A DNA stretch of 64,000 nt from Streptomyces canus (GCF_041435015.1 NZ_CP107989.1:1-64000); one strand, 5' to 3'. Shown: positions 35,055-44,192, counted from the stretch's first letter. Notes: generated from the sequence alone by a model not told the origin. Made by a program: numbers and translations.

Positions 35055-35560
35055 ATGTCGGCCGACCTCGACAACGCCCAGGGCGCTGGGGCGACAGAGA
35101 TTGTCAGTGCCCGGCGCCACGGTTTTCGAGTCACTGACCGAAACGACGGGATCGTCGTGGACAAAGTGACCAAGGCCGCCGACTCCTCGCAGGTCACCGC
35201 CGCGACCAACCCTGTCGAGACAGGGACGATCAGCCGGGACGGCACCACGGTCATCGCCACCGTCAACTACAAGGTGGCGCACGACAAGCTCACCGACGCC
35301 ACCAGGAACACGCTCCAGGAGGCAGCCCAGCAGGGCCGGGACGGGGGGCCTGACGGTGGAGATCGGTGGCGATGCGCTGCACGAGTCGGCGTCCGACAAG
35401 GCGGTGGCGGTCAGCATCGCCATCGACGCGCTGGTGCTCCTGATAACGTCCGGTTCACTGGCCGCGGCCGGCATGCGGTCAACGCGGCCGTCGGCGTGGG
35501 ACTGCCTCGGATCAGGGACGGCCCTTCAGCGCCTGGAGGCCGCGTCACAGGAGCGCGCTG
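35055..35560 (+). pseudogene. Fragment of an MMPL-family transporter
   Basis: Reads VVDKVTKAADSSQVTAATNP, ISRDGTTVIATVNYKVAHDK, then after a frameshift LTVEIGGDALHESASDKA with the hydrophobic IAIDALVLLITSGSLAAAGM, typical of an MMPL periplasmic loop followed by a membrane helix. Both ends are missing and at least one further frame change follows. Confidence 0.65.
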
Positions 35561-35930
35561 ATGCCGACGATGTGTCTGACCTGCAGCACCACACTGTGGC
35601 GGCCACGCGAAGACCGGGCACGGCGACGGAGTGTCTCGCCGCCATCCGTCACGGCTAATCCTGCCGATCATCGACAGGAGATGAGCGGCCCCTCGCTCGG
35701 CGACGACACGGCCTGAACCGGATTGCCACCGTCGAGTCCCAGCCTCCCCTTGGTCCATGTCAGCTCCGTCGCCGTGACCGCCGGTCTCTGCGTTGTCCGG
35801 TCGAGGAGCCCGGGTACGCCAGAGCACATCTCTGTCTGGCGACGGCGCTGGTTGCAACAGGTGGAGACTTCCTTTGTACCCGGCGTCGGGTGGCCGGACG
35901 AGTGCGTTCGGGACCCCGCGGCGACGGGGA
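35561..35930. other. Gene-free stretch before the amidohydrolase
   Basis: About 370 bases with no frame of normal codon bias and no domain I recognise. It ends at operator-like site 10. Confidence 0.5.
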
Positions 35931-35947
35931 GTTCTACTGCCCGGAAC
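35931..35947. promoter_or_regulatory. Operator-like site 10 (GTTCT-N7-GGAAC)
   Basis: Identical to site 8 (spacer ACTGCCC) and 42 bases before the amidohydrolase start. It links this distant unit to the main cluster. Confidence 0.62.
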
Positions 35948-35989
35948 CGCTTGTTGGCGTGGTGTCCGGGGGGCGGGAACATAGCGGGC

Positions 35990-37027
35990 ATGCCTGATCT
36001 TCCGGCCGCTCACGGTCACCCGGTCGTCGATATCCACGCTCATTACTTCCCGTCCGCGCTGCGTCCGCCGACTCGGGTGGCTGACGATCCGCGTTGGCCG
36101 TTCCTGGTCATCGACGAGGGCGGCGGGGCGGGGCGGATCATGCGCGGCACCGAGGTCTTTCGGCGTGTGAAGCCCGCCCTGTGGGACATGCAGGCCCGGC
36201 TGGCCGAGCTGGATGCGGCAGGCGTCGACATGCAGGTGATCTCGCCGGTGCCGGTGACCTTGTCGATGTGGGCGGAGGGCAAGGACGCCGCGGAGTTCCT
36301 GCGCCGGCAGAACGACCTGTTCGCCGAGGCCGTGTCCGCGTCGGGGGGCCGGCTGCGCGGTCTGGGTGCCGTACCTCTGCAGGATGTCGACGCGGCCATC
36401 ACCGAAATGCTGCGCGTCAAGGAGGAGCTGCGGCTGGACGGAGTGGAGATCGGCACCCGCATCGGTGATCTGGAGCTGGATGCTCCGATGCTCAGGCCGT
36501 TCTTCGCGGCGGCGCAGGAGGCGGGGGTGCCACTCTTCGTCCATCCCACGGACGTCGCGCACGCGGTACGCCGTGCGGAGCCGATGTACTCGTTCGGTGT
36601 CGGCATGCTGACGGACACCGCTCTGGCGGCGACCGCGCTGGTCTTCGGCGGGGTGCTGGAGGAGTTTCCGGAGCTGCGGGTCGCCCTGGCACACGGTTGC
36701 GGCGCGTTCCCCTGGACGTATCCGCGTACGGCGTACGGGGACGCGCTCCTGCGGGGCGGCCCCGATCCCGAGCGCACCGCCCAGCTCAACCGGCTGGTTG
36801 GCTCGTTGTGGGCGGACGCGTTGGTCTTCGACCCGGAGCATCTGCGACTGGTGGCCGAGCGTGTGGGTGCCGGCCACCTGATGCTCGGCACCGATCATCC
36901 CTTCCTGACGGCACCGTTGGAGACCGCCCTGACCACCGTCACCGGGGCAGCCGAGCAGAACGTGCTCAGCGAGTCAGAGACGGCACGTGTCCTTGGCCGC
37001 AACGCCCTCGAATTCCTGGGTCTGTGA
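35990..37027 (+). CDS. Amidohydrolase-2 family decarboxylase/hydrolase (ACMSD-like)
   Basis: 345 residues. Metal-binding HxH is in VVDIHAHYFP; later ligands are His in PLFVHPTD and VALAHGCGAFP and Asp in LGTDHPF. The family includes ACMS decarboxylase, gamma-resorcylate decarboxylase and 5-carboxyvanillate decarboxylase, so removal of a ring or ring-fission carboxylate is plausible. ATG 35990 lacks a good ribosome binding site, but the decayed paralogue at 23530 has the same start. It is followed after 48 bases by the ETF genes. Confidence 0.88.
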   Translation: MPDLPAAHGHPVVDIHAHYFPSALRPPTRVADDPRWPFLVIDEGGGAGRIMRGTEVFRRVKPALWDMQARLAELDAAGVDMQVISPVPVTLSMWAEGKDAAEFLRRQNDLFAEAVSASGGRLRGLGAVPLQDVDAAITEMLRVKEELRLDGVEIGTRIGDLELDAPMLRPFFAAAQEAGVPLFVHPTDVAHAVRRAEPMYSFGVGMLTDTALAATALVFGGVLEEFPELRVALAHGCGAFPWTYPRTAYGDALLRGGPDPERTAQLNRLVGSLWADALVFDPEHLRLVAERVGAGHLMLGTDHPFLTAPLETALTTVTGAAEQNVLSESETARVLGRNALEFLGL

Positions 37028-37075
37028 GCCCGATGCACCGCAGGCCGGAGACGACCGAGCAAGGAGAAAAAGCGC

Positions 37076-37861
37076 GTGAGTATGAAGATCCTCGCCCTCG
37101 TGAAGTACGTGCCGGATGCGACGGGTGACCGGCGGTTCACCGAGGAGATGACGACTGACCGGGACGCCGTGGACGGGCTTCTCTCGGAACTCGACGAGTA
37201 CGCGGTGGAACAGGCACTGCAGATCTCCGAGTCGCACGGGGACGCCGAGGTCATTGTTGTCACGATGGGGCCGGCCGACGCCAAGGACGCCTTGCGCAAA
37301 GCCCTTTCCATGGGGGCGGACAGGGCCGTCCACATGGACGACGGAGACCTTCACGGCACCGACGTTTTCGGTACCTCGTCCGTCCTGGCCGAGCTCGTCC
37401 AGCACGTCGACTTCGACCTGGTCGTCTGCGGTATGGCCTCGACCGACGGCGGCATGGGCGTCGTCCCGGCGCTGCTTGCCGAGCGGCTGGGAGTCCCCCA
37501 GGTCACTCTGCTCTCGGAGGTGGCCGTCGATGACGGCGTCGTCAGCGGTCTGCGGGACGGCGACACCGCCACGGAGCGGCTCCAGGCGGAGCTGCCGGCG
37601 GTGGTGTCGGTGACCGACCGCTCGGGCGAGGCTCGTTACCCCTCTTTCAAGGGCATCATGGCCGCCAAGAAGAAGCCGGTGGAGTACCTCGACCTGGACG
37701 ACCTCGGCATCGACGCCGCCACCGTGGGCCTGGCAGGCTCCTGGACGGCCGTCGACACCGCCACCGCCCGTCCGCCGCGGACCGCGGGGTCGGTCGTCAA
37801 GGACGACGGCGACGGAGGAACCCGCCTCGCGGAGTTTCTGGCGTCCCAGAAGTTCATCTGA
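37076..37861 (+). CDS. etfB: Electron-transfer flavoprotein beta subunit
   Basis: 261 residues; small ETF subunit binding AMP and FAD, accepting electrons from acyl-CoA dehydrogenases. Typical segments are LALVKYVPD, ELDEYAVEQALQI, VIVVTMGPADAKDALRKAL and the recognition-loop region with SFKGIMAAKKKPVE. GTG 37076 is preferred because AAGGAG lies nine bases upstream. It is distinct from housekeeping ETF by context: it follows the amidohydrolase and is likely dedicated to the 15978/17118 dehydrogenases. Confidence 0.95.
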   Translation: MSMKILALVKYVPDATGDRRFTEEMTTDRDAVDGLLSELDEYAVEQALQISESHGDAEVIVVTMGPADAKDALRKALSMGADRAVHMDDGDLHGTDVFGTSSVLAELVQHVDFDLVVCGMASTDGGMGVVPALLAERLGVPQVTLLSEVAVDDGVVSGLRDGDTATERLQAELPAVVSVTDRSGEARYPSFKGIMAAKKKPVEYLDLDDLGIDAATVGLAGSWTAVDTATARPPRTAGSVVKDDGDGGTRLAEFLASQKFI

Positions 37862-37893
37862 GCCGGCCCCACGAGATTCAGGAGAGTAGATCA

Positions 37894-38862
37894 ATGGGTG
37901 AGGTTCTCGTCCTGGTCGAGCACGCGGACGGTCGCGTTCGCAAGCCGGCCCTCGAACTGCTGACACTGGCCCGTCGTATCGGCGAGCCGTCCGCCGTAGT
38001 CCTCGGAGCCGGCGAGGCCGCCGACAGCATCCGGGCCAAGGCCGCCGAGTACGGCGCGGTGAAGGTGTACGTCGCAGACGCGCCGCAATTCGCCGACTAC
38101 CACGTCGTCCCCAAGGTCGACGCGCTGGCGCAGATCGCCCGGGCTGCCGATGCTGTCGCCCTTCTCGTCACTTCCAGTGGTGAAGGCAAGGAGATCGCCG
38201 CGCGAGTGGCACTGCGCCTGAACTCCGGCATCATCACAGACGCGATCAATGTGCATGCCGGGGAAAGGGGCCCGATCGCCACTCAATCGGTGTTCGCCGC
38301 CTCCTACCAGGTGACCTCCACGGTGACCGAAGGGACCCCGGTCATCACGGTCAAGCCCAATGCGACCGGTCCGGAACCGGCACCTGCCGAAGGTACGGTG
38401 GAGAACGTCTCCGTGACCTTCTCCGCAGCTGCCACTGGTACCAAGGTCGTCTCGCGTGTGGCGCGAGTGTCGTCCGGCCGCCCGGAGCTGACGGAGGCGG
38501 CGATGATTGTCTCCGGCGGCCGTGGTGTCGGGGCCGCCGAGGGCTTCTCGGTCGTGGAGGAACTCGCCGACTCGCTGGGCGCGGCCGTCGGCGCCTCGCG
38601 AGCTGCGGTGGACGCCGGCTGGTATCCGCACAGCAACCAGGTGGGCCAGACCGGGAAGCAGGTCTCGCCGCAGCTGTACATCGCCAACGGCATCTCTGGG
38701 GCGATTCAGCATCGCGCGGGTATGCAGACGTCCAAGACCATCGTCGCGGTGAACAAGGATCCGGAAGCACCGATCTTCGACCTCAGCGACTTCGGTGTCG
38801 TGGGTGACCTGTTCGATGTGCTGCCCCAACTGACCGCCCAGATCAAGGCACGGAAGAGCTGA
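37894..38862 (+). CDS. etfA: Electron-transfer flavoprotein alpha subunit
   Basis: 322 residues. The N-terminal domain begins VLVLVEHADGRVRKPALELL; the C-terminal FAD domain has VSGGRGVGAAEGFSVVEELA, VGASRAAVDAGWYPHSNQVG, and ISGAIQHRAGMQTSKTIVAV. Pairs with EtfB 33 bases upstream. It transfers electrons onward to ETF-quinone oxidoreductase, which is not in the window. AGGAGAG precedes the ATG. Confidence 0.96.
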   Translation: MGEVLVLVEHADGRVRKPALELLTLARRIGEPSAVVLGAGEAADSIRAKAAEYGAVKVYVADAPQFADYHVVPKVDALAQIARAADAVALLVTSSGEGKEIAARVALRLNSGIITDAINVHAGERGPIATQSVFAASYQVTSTVTEGTPVITVKPNATGPEPAPAEGTVENVSVTFSAAATGTKVVSRVARVSSGRPELTEAAMIVSGGRGVGAAEGFSVVEELADSLGAAVGASRAAVDAGWYPHSNQVGQTGKQVSPQLYIANGISGAIQHRAGMQTSKTIVAVNKDPEAPIFDLSDFGVVGDLFDVLPQLTAQIKARKS

Positions 38863-38929
38863 CGTGCGGGTGCTACGAGCCCGGCGGTGAAGTGCCCTGT
38901 ATCGGTTCCCTGCGAGAGGGGAGCAATTG

Positions 38930-39985
38930 TCAAGACCTGTGGATGGGAGCTGTGCCGACCCAGCGGTGGTAGGCGTCTACGTCGACGTTGCTGCCGCACA
39001 CGATGGTGAGAACGTGTCGGCCGGCGAAGCGGTCGCGGTCTTCGAGGATCGCTGCGATGCCGAGCGCGGCCGAAGGTTCGACGACGAGGCCGGCGTGGTC
39101 AAGGAGCATCCGCATACCGAAGATGATCGACGGCTCCTGGACCAGGACGGCGTCGTCAGCGACCAGGAGGAGATCGTCCAGGACGGCCGGGATGGGACGT
39201 CGGCCGGCGACGCCGTCAGCGATGGTGTCGGTCGAGTCGGTGGTGACGACACGCCGCTGGCGCCACGAGTGTGTCAGCGCCGGTGCGCCCAGCGGCTGAA
39301 CACAGATCACCTCGACTTCGGGTGCCAATGCCTTCACCACATGCCCCACGCCGGTGGCCAGCGCCCCACCGCCGAGAGCAATCAGGACGGTGTCGAACGA
39401 CGGCGCGGTGTCCACCAGTTCCAGGCCGATGGTCGCCGCGCCCTCGCAGGTCTCGATGTCCAGGCTGTCTTCGACCAGCCGGATGCCGTCGTACCGCGCG
39501 ATGGCCGCCGCCCGCTCGCGAGCCATCTCGTGGTCGCCGTCCACCAGCTCCAACCGGGCGTCCAACGCGCGGATGCGATCAAGCTTGGCCCGAGTCGCAA
39601 AGCGGGATGCTACGACGGTCACGTCGAGTTCCCGGCCGCGACCGGACCACGCGAGGGTTTGGCCGAGGTTGCCCGCGCTGGCGCACACCGCGGCTCGCGA
39701 CGCATTGTCGGCCAGCAGGCTCGCGACTACCTCGGTGCCGCGGGCCTTGAAGCTGCGGACCGGGTTCGCCGTTTCGAGCTTGATGCTCACCGTGCACCCG
39801 AGGCCGGGCTCCAGCGCCTCACAGCGGTACAGCGGAGTGTCGAGAAAGACCGGGTCGATCACCCGGCGAGCCGCCCGGATCCGAGCAGTGTCGAGACGCG
39901 TCTCCTGCACGACAGAGCAGCGTAGTGCCACCGGGTCCATAAGCAACGCCACACCGAACCCAAAGTCCTCCGCGGGCCCCGGCAC
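38930..39985 (-). CDS. PLP-dependent serine/threonine dehydratase-like enzyme
   Basis: 351 residues of fold-type II PLP enzymes. The PLP lysine is in NPVRSFKARGTEVV; the phosphate-binding loop is LIALGGGALATGVG and SAGNLGQTLAWSGRG resembles the substrate loop. It deaminates hydroxy-amino acids to 2-oxo acids or acts as a racemase; no ACT domain follows. GTG 39985 has AGGAGG ten bases upstream; ATG 39940 is an alternative. No link to the aromatic pathway is evident. Confidence 0.85.
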   Translation of the reverse strand: MPGPAEDFGFGVALLMDPVALRCSVVQETRLDTARIRAARRVIDPVFLDTPLYRCEALEPGLGCTVSIKLETANPVRSFKARGTEVVASLLADNASRAAVCASAGNLGQTLAWSGRGRELDVTVVASRFATRAKLDRIRALDARLELVDGDHEMARERAAAIARYDGIRLVEDSLDIETCEGAATIGLELVDTAPSFDTVLIALGGGALATGVGHVVKALAPEVEVICVQPLGAPALTHSWRQRRVVTTDSTDTIADGVAGRRPIPAVLDDLLLVADDAVLVQEPSIIFGMRMLLDHAGLVVEPSAALGIAAILEDRDRFAGRHVLTIVCGSNVDVDAYHRWVGTAPIHRS

Positions 39986-40048
39986 ACAACCGGTGCCTCC
40001 TGGCCAGGTGCAGGAACCATGCAGGCATTTGCCCGTTCATCACATAGC

Positions 40049-40070
40049 AAAGAGTACTTGATCACTCTTT
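40049..40070. promoter_or_regulatory. Palindrome upstream of the dehydratase gene
   Basis: Arms aaagagt and actcttt flank an 8-base centre about 65 bases before the dehydratase start, in an AT-rich patch. A regulator-binding site is possible. Confidence 0.4.
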
Positions 40071-40125
40071 CGTTTCCAGTTTGCCTGCTTTCCCTGACGC
40101 TAAAGGCGGCTTCGCCGGGGACACA

Positions 40126-41579
40126 TCAGGGCGTTCCGTGTGGGTGGTCGTGGATCCAGGACAGGCCTCCGAGGTCGAGGCGGGTGCGGGTGACGGCGAC
40201 GTAGGCGAGGCGGGCCTCCCCGTCGTCGATGGGACCGGGTACGGCCTGGCCCGCGTCGTCGTGCTGGTCGGAATCTTGGGGTGGGGTGAAGTCGTCCGCG
40301 ATTTTCACGCGGGGCCATTCGCGGCCTTTGGCCTTGTGGGCGGTCGAGACGGTCACCTGGGCGTGCTGCTCGGGGGCGAGTTGAGCGACGGCGGTGAGGA
40401 TGGCGTCGTTGCCGTGGGTGTCGACGAGGTCGACCAGGGGCTGCAGGTCGCGGCCGGCCGGGTCGTGGGCGGCGTAGTCCTGCAGTTCGCCCCAGGAGGG
40501 GAACAGGAGCAGTTCGGGGTGGGTGGTGCGGCGGCCTTCTTTGAGGTCGCGGGCGGCGAGTGCCAGGGTGCGCAGGCTGTCTCCTCCTCCGGCCAGCGCC
40601 ACCCGGCATCCGGCGGTCATCAGGCCCATGACGTGGGACATGGCGCCGACGTTGGTGCGGCACAGCACCGCGTCGGGCCGGGTGAGGGGGCCGAGTTCGG
40701 TGGGGACGGTCTCGGTGCCGGTCAGACGGAGGGGAGCGTCGGCGATGGCCAACCACCGATTGGCTTCCTCGGCGAGGTGGGGGCCGAAGCGGAATGACTT
40801 CGACAGGGCGAGCTGGGTGCCGTCGAAGCCGGTCATGATGTCCTTGGCGCCGCGCCAGTGGTAGATGGCTTGGGCGGAGTCGCCGACCATGACGAGTTGG
40901 GCGTGGTCGCGCTGGCTGAGGAAGATGTGTTCGACGACGGGGTTGGTGTCCTGGGCCTCGTCCAGCAGCAGGAAGTCGGCGTCGATCCTGGGCTGGGTGA
41001 GGGCCCACAATTTCAGGTAGTGGTCGTGGTCGAAGCGGACCGCGCCGGCGTCGGGGTTGTGCAGGTCGCTCCAGGCTTTGCGAGCGAAGGGCACGATGTG
41101 GGCGGCGAGTTGGGTGTGGAGATCGTTGTTCTCCAGGCCGCGCAGGCGGGGTACGTGGTGGCGGGTGATGGCCTCGTCGGCGGTGTGGCAGAAGCTGGCC
41201 ACGGTGCGCAGCAGGGTGTGGCAGAGGGCTCTTTGGGAGATGTCGCGCTCTGCGATGCGGATGGCCTTGGTGACGCCGAGGGCTGGCCGGTCTGCCAGGC
41301 CGGGCGGCGGGGTGCGTTCAGGCGGCGGGTGTAGCCGTGGCCGATGGCCGCGTAGGCAAGGGCGTGCGCGGTCTTGCACTGGACGGTGTTCGGAAAGCGG
41401 GTTCGTGCGTCCTGGGCGATGGCCCGGTTAAAAGCGAGGTAGCGGCCGCGGCGGGTGGTGGTGCGGGCGAGGAGGGCGAGGGTAGTGGTCTTCCCGGTGC
41501 CGGCGCCTGCCTGCAGGGCGAGGTGGTCGCCGGCGGGGAAGGCGTCGGCTGCTGCCGTCTGTTCGTCGGTCGGTTTCAT
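40126..41579 (-). pseudogene. UvrD/Rep-type ATP-dependent helicase, frameshifted
   Basis: From ATG 41579 the first frame gives MKPTDEQTAAADAFPAGDHL and Walker A GAGTGKTTTLALLART, and continues to RLNAPRRPAWQTG near 41295. The rest is in another frame: ALGVTKAIRIAERDISQRAL, DEAQDTNPVVEHIF (DEAQ box), VMVGDSAQAIYHWRGA, STAHKAKGREWPRVKI and AYVAVTRTRLDLGG. One base is gained or lost near 41290. All helicase motifs are otherwise present, so decay is recent or this is a sequence error. The start overlaps the upstream gene (ATGA), showing an operon. Confidence 0.8.
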
Positions 41580-42058
41580 GGCGTGGGCCTCTCGGAAAGC
41601 CGGGTGAGCGCGTGTCCGACGGTGGACAGCAGGTAGGCGGGGGTGGTGTGGGCCAGCAGCTGGCGTACCGCGTGGTCGAGGCGGTCGATCTCCTGGTCGG
41701 CGTGCTCGGCCAGGGCGCGGTGCAGGGCCAGTTCCACGTACCGCTCCGGAGTCTGCTGCGCACGGCGGGCATCGGCTGTGAGGACAGCGTGCGCGGCGGG
41801 CGGGAAGGCGACATTGAGCAGCACCTTGTGGTCTGCGTCCGGGTAGTGCGTGGTGATCACGTCGATCGGCAGCCGTGCGCCGAGCCGGTGGCGCAGCCGG
41901 CGGGCGGCCCGGTGGGGGGTCTTGGCAGGTACGAGGGCCATCAGACGGGTGGCGTCGTGGTTGGCGGCGAGCGGCAGCACGCGGGCGGCGCGGAGCAGGG
42001 CCGCCGGGGACAGGGGGCGGGTGAGCACGATTTCCAGGGCGTGATGCGGCATCGTCAT
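41576..42058 (-). CDS. Hypothetical partner protein of the UvrD-like helicase
   Basis: 160 residues, starting MTMPHHALEIVLTRPLSPAA. Basic, mostly helical, with Arg/His-rich segments (KTPHRAARRLRHRLGARLPI) and a helical C-terminus (ERYVELALHRALAEHADQEI). No family recognised. CAGGGG precedes the ATG and the stop overlaps the helicase start, so the two act together or are at least co-translated. Confidence 0.65.
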   Translation of the reverse strand: MTMPHHALEIVLTRPLSPAALLRAARVLPLAANHDATRLMALVPAKTPHRAARRLRHRLGARLPIDVITTHYPDADHKVLLNVAFPPAAHAVLTADARRAQQTPERYVELALHRALAEHADQEIDRLDHAVRQLLAHTTPAYLLSTVGHALTRLSERPTP

Positions 42059-42215
42059 CCCCTGCCGTGCCGACGGGCCCGGGGGTGGGGCAGGCGGGTG
42101 TGGATGTGCGCCGCGTGCAGGAAGGCGTCGAAGGGCTGCCATCCGGCCAGGGCGAGGTCTGCGACGCCGGGGGCGGCGGCGTGTGTGGGGCAGTGCTGGG
42201 CGCGCCAGCGCAGTC
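42059..42215 (-). pseudogene. C-terminal tail of a lost gene
   Basis: An open minus-strand frame without start reads PTHAAAPGVADLALAGWQPF and DAFLHAAHIHTRLPHPRARR to a stop just before the partner gene. It is cut near 42215, where the plus-strand recombinase fragment begins. Family not recognised. Confidence 0.4.
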
Positions 42216-43208
42216 ACACTGACCTGGCTCTTCTCCGGTCAGCGCAGCAACGAGATCGCGCGCCTGCGCCTGGGTTGCGTCCGCTGGCAGCGCGACGGGG
42301 ACCCCGTCGCCGGCAACTCCACACAGATCCTCGCCCGCGACGCCGTCTGCCTCCTGGACGTGCCCGCTCACAAGACCGGCACTGCGTTCACCAAGCCAGT
42401 GGACCCGCTGCTCGGGCAGGCCATCAACGCCTGGCAGGCACTCCGCCCCAGCCAGCCCAAACGCACCGACAAGCGCACGGGAGAACAAATCGACTTCCTG
42501 TTCTCCTACCGCGCGCGCACCGTCTCCAGCGGCTACATCAACAGCACCGTCATCCCCATGCTCTGCCGCAAAGCAGGCGTACCGGCTGTCGATGCCCGCG
42601 GCAGCATCACCAGCCACCGCGCCCGCTCCACCATCGCCAGCCAGCTGTACAACGCGAAAGTGCCCATGGCCCTGTTCGAGCTGCAGGCGTGGCTCGGACA
42701 CCGTTCCCCGGAGTCCACCCAGCACTACGCGAAGATCAGCCCCAACACACTGACCAAGGCATACGAAGACGCCGGGGACTTCGCCCGAAACGTACGCACC
42801 ATCGAGGTCCTCGTCGACCGCGACGCGGTCGCCTCTGGCGCCGCCGCGGCCGGCGAACCCTGGCAGCACTACGACCTCGGACACGGCTACTGCACCTACA
42901 CCTTCTTCGAACAGTGCCAGCACCGCATGGCCTGCGCCCGCTGCGACTTCTACACCCCGAAGGACTCCACGAGAGCCCAACTCCTCGAAGCCAAAGGCAA
43001 CCTGCAGAAGATGGCCATCTCGATCCCGCTCACCGAGGACGAACAGGCCGCTCTCACCGACGGTCAGAACGCGATCGACGAACTCCTCGGCAGACTCGCC
43101 GATACCCCGACCCCGGCCGGGCCGACACCCCGGCAGATCACGGCACCCGGCACAGCTCAGCTCCTACCGATCGTCGGCGTCCGACAGGGCAAAGCGGCGC
43201 AAGCATGA
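42183..43208 (+). pseudogene. Tyrosine recombinase, N-terminally truncated
   Basis: The catalytic domain is complete: Arg in FSGQRSNEIARLRLG, His-x-x-Arg in ITSHRARSTIASQLY, and His plus Tyr in LGHRSPESTQHYAKIS. A C-terminal cysteine cluster (CQHRMACARCDFYTPK) resembles large Tn554-type integrases. The core-binding N-terminal half is missing; the frame starts at a junction near 42210. Such a protein could not bind its sites normally. Confidence 0.75.
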
Positions 43209-43266
43209 CAAACCTGATTGCACAGAAGAGTCGTACATCTGGCGGGCCCTGTCGCGCGCCCGTCGT

Positions 43267-43420
43267 TTACGGGTGCGTGCGGAGTCCGTCGAGGATGAGC
43301 GCGAGCATGCGGGGTGCCCGGTCCTCGGGGCCGGACGGGGCGCGCCACAAGGCGCCGGCGTGACGGCCGAGAGCGGCAAGCAGTACAAGGGCCAGCCCCA
43401 AAACCTGCAAGCAGGTGCCC
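43267..43420 (-). pseudogene. Possible C-terminus of a TetR-type regulator
   Basis: A minus-strand frame without start reads LGLALVLLAALGRHAGALWR and ends RAPRMLALILDGLRTHP, similar in style to TetR C-termini. Weak evidence. Confidence 0.3.
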
Positions 43421-43519
43421 GGCCGCGCCGGACCCGACTCCGAAGAAGAGCGTCGCACCGATAGCCGGAAAGCACTGACCGCCCGCCGTCCGGGTTGACC
43501 TCGTCGGCGATCAAGGGAT

Positions 43520-43552
43520 ACTTTCGATACGCAACGGTAGCGTAGCGAAAGT
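43520..43552. promoter_or_regulatory. Likely TetR operator
   Basis: A 13-bp inverted repeat (43520-43532 with 43540-43552, one mismatch; arm actttcgatacgc) with a 7-base spacer lies directly upstream of the TetR gene. Autoregulation and control of the downstream reductase are expected. Confidence 0.7.
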
Positions 43553-43619
43553 GGGGCGGTCACTCTTGGCCGAGGCATCGAGCGGGCCGCGTAGCGGCGG
43601 GGCGGACGTGGCGGCCGGC

Positions 43620-44192
43620 ATGGGTCGGCCGCGGGATGCTCGTCGGGATGCGGCGATCTTGGAGGCGACGTTGTCGCTGCTGACGGAGCTTGGGTACGAG
43701 CAGTTGTCGATCGAGGCGGTTGCGGGGCGGTCAAGGGTCGCGAAGACGACGATTTACCGTCGTTATCGGGACAAGGCCGACCTGGTTGCTGCGGCGGTGC
43801 AATATCGCTCGCATGCCACGCCGCCCTCGCCTGCTGCGGTCGACCTGCGGGAGAACCTGCTTGCGCTTGCCGGGTGGCTGGCTCGGCAGATTGCTGAGCA
43901 GGAGATCGGACTGCTTGGGGCGCTGTTTGCGGGGATGCGGGGGGACCCGCGGCTTGCTGAGGAGATGCGTCGAATCCTGCGCCGGGACGAGGCGGCGATG
44001 ACTGATGAGGCGTTCCGCAAGGCGATCGGGGACGGCGAGCGGTTGACTCCCCGGGCCGCCGAGCTCTTTGCCGAGATCGCTCCGGCGGTCATCGTGCACC
44101 GTGTGGTCGTCGCGGGCGAGCCGTGCGATGAACGCTTCGTCGAGCACCTCGTCGACGACATTCTTCTGCCGTTGCTACTTGAGGGCCGCTGA
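43620..44192 (+). CDS. TetR/AcrR-family regulator
   Basis: 190 residues from ATG 43620; helix-turn-helix near residues 25-50 (LSIEAVAGRSRVAKTTIYRR). The open frame extends upstream to a GTG at 43551, but that codon lies within the operator and the extra residues lack family similarity; GTG 43608 is another option. It is followed after 60 bases by an NAD(P)H-dependent reductase, the probable target. Confidence 0.85.
   Translation: MGRPRDARRDAAILEATLSLLTELGYEQLSIEAVAGRSRVAKTTIYRRYRDKADLVAAAVQYRSHATPPSPAAVDLRENLLALAGWLARQIAEQEIGLLGALFAGMRGDPRLAEEMRRILRRDEAAMTDEAFRKAIGDGERLTPRAAELFAEIAPAVIVHRVVVAGEPCDERFVEHLVDDILLPLLLEGR

Noticed and set aside
41013..42980. A 655-codon minus-strand frame
   Set aside because: Only its part near 41290-41579 carries real helicase codons; the rest is out of frame with the partner protein and opposes the recombinase fragment.
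42183..43208. Intact integrase marking an integrative element
   Set aside because: The N-terminal DNA-binding half is missing and no attachment-site repeat or tRNA gene is present.
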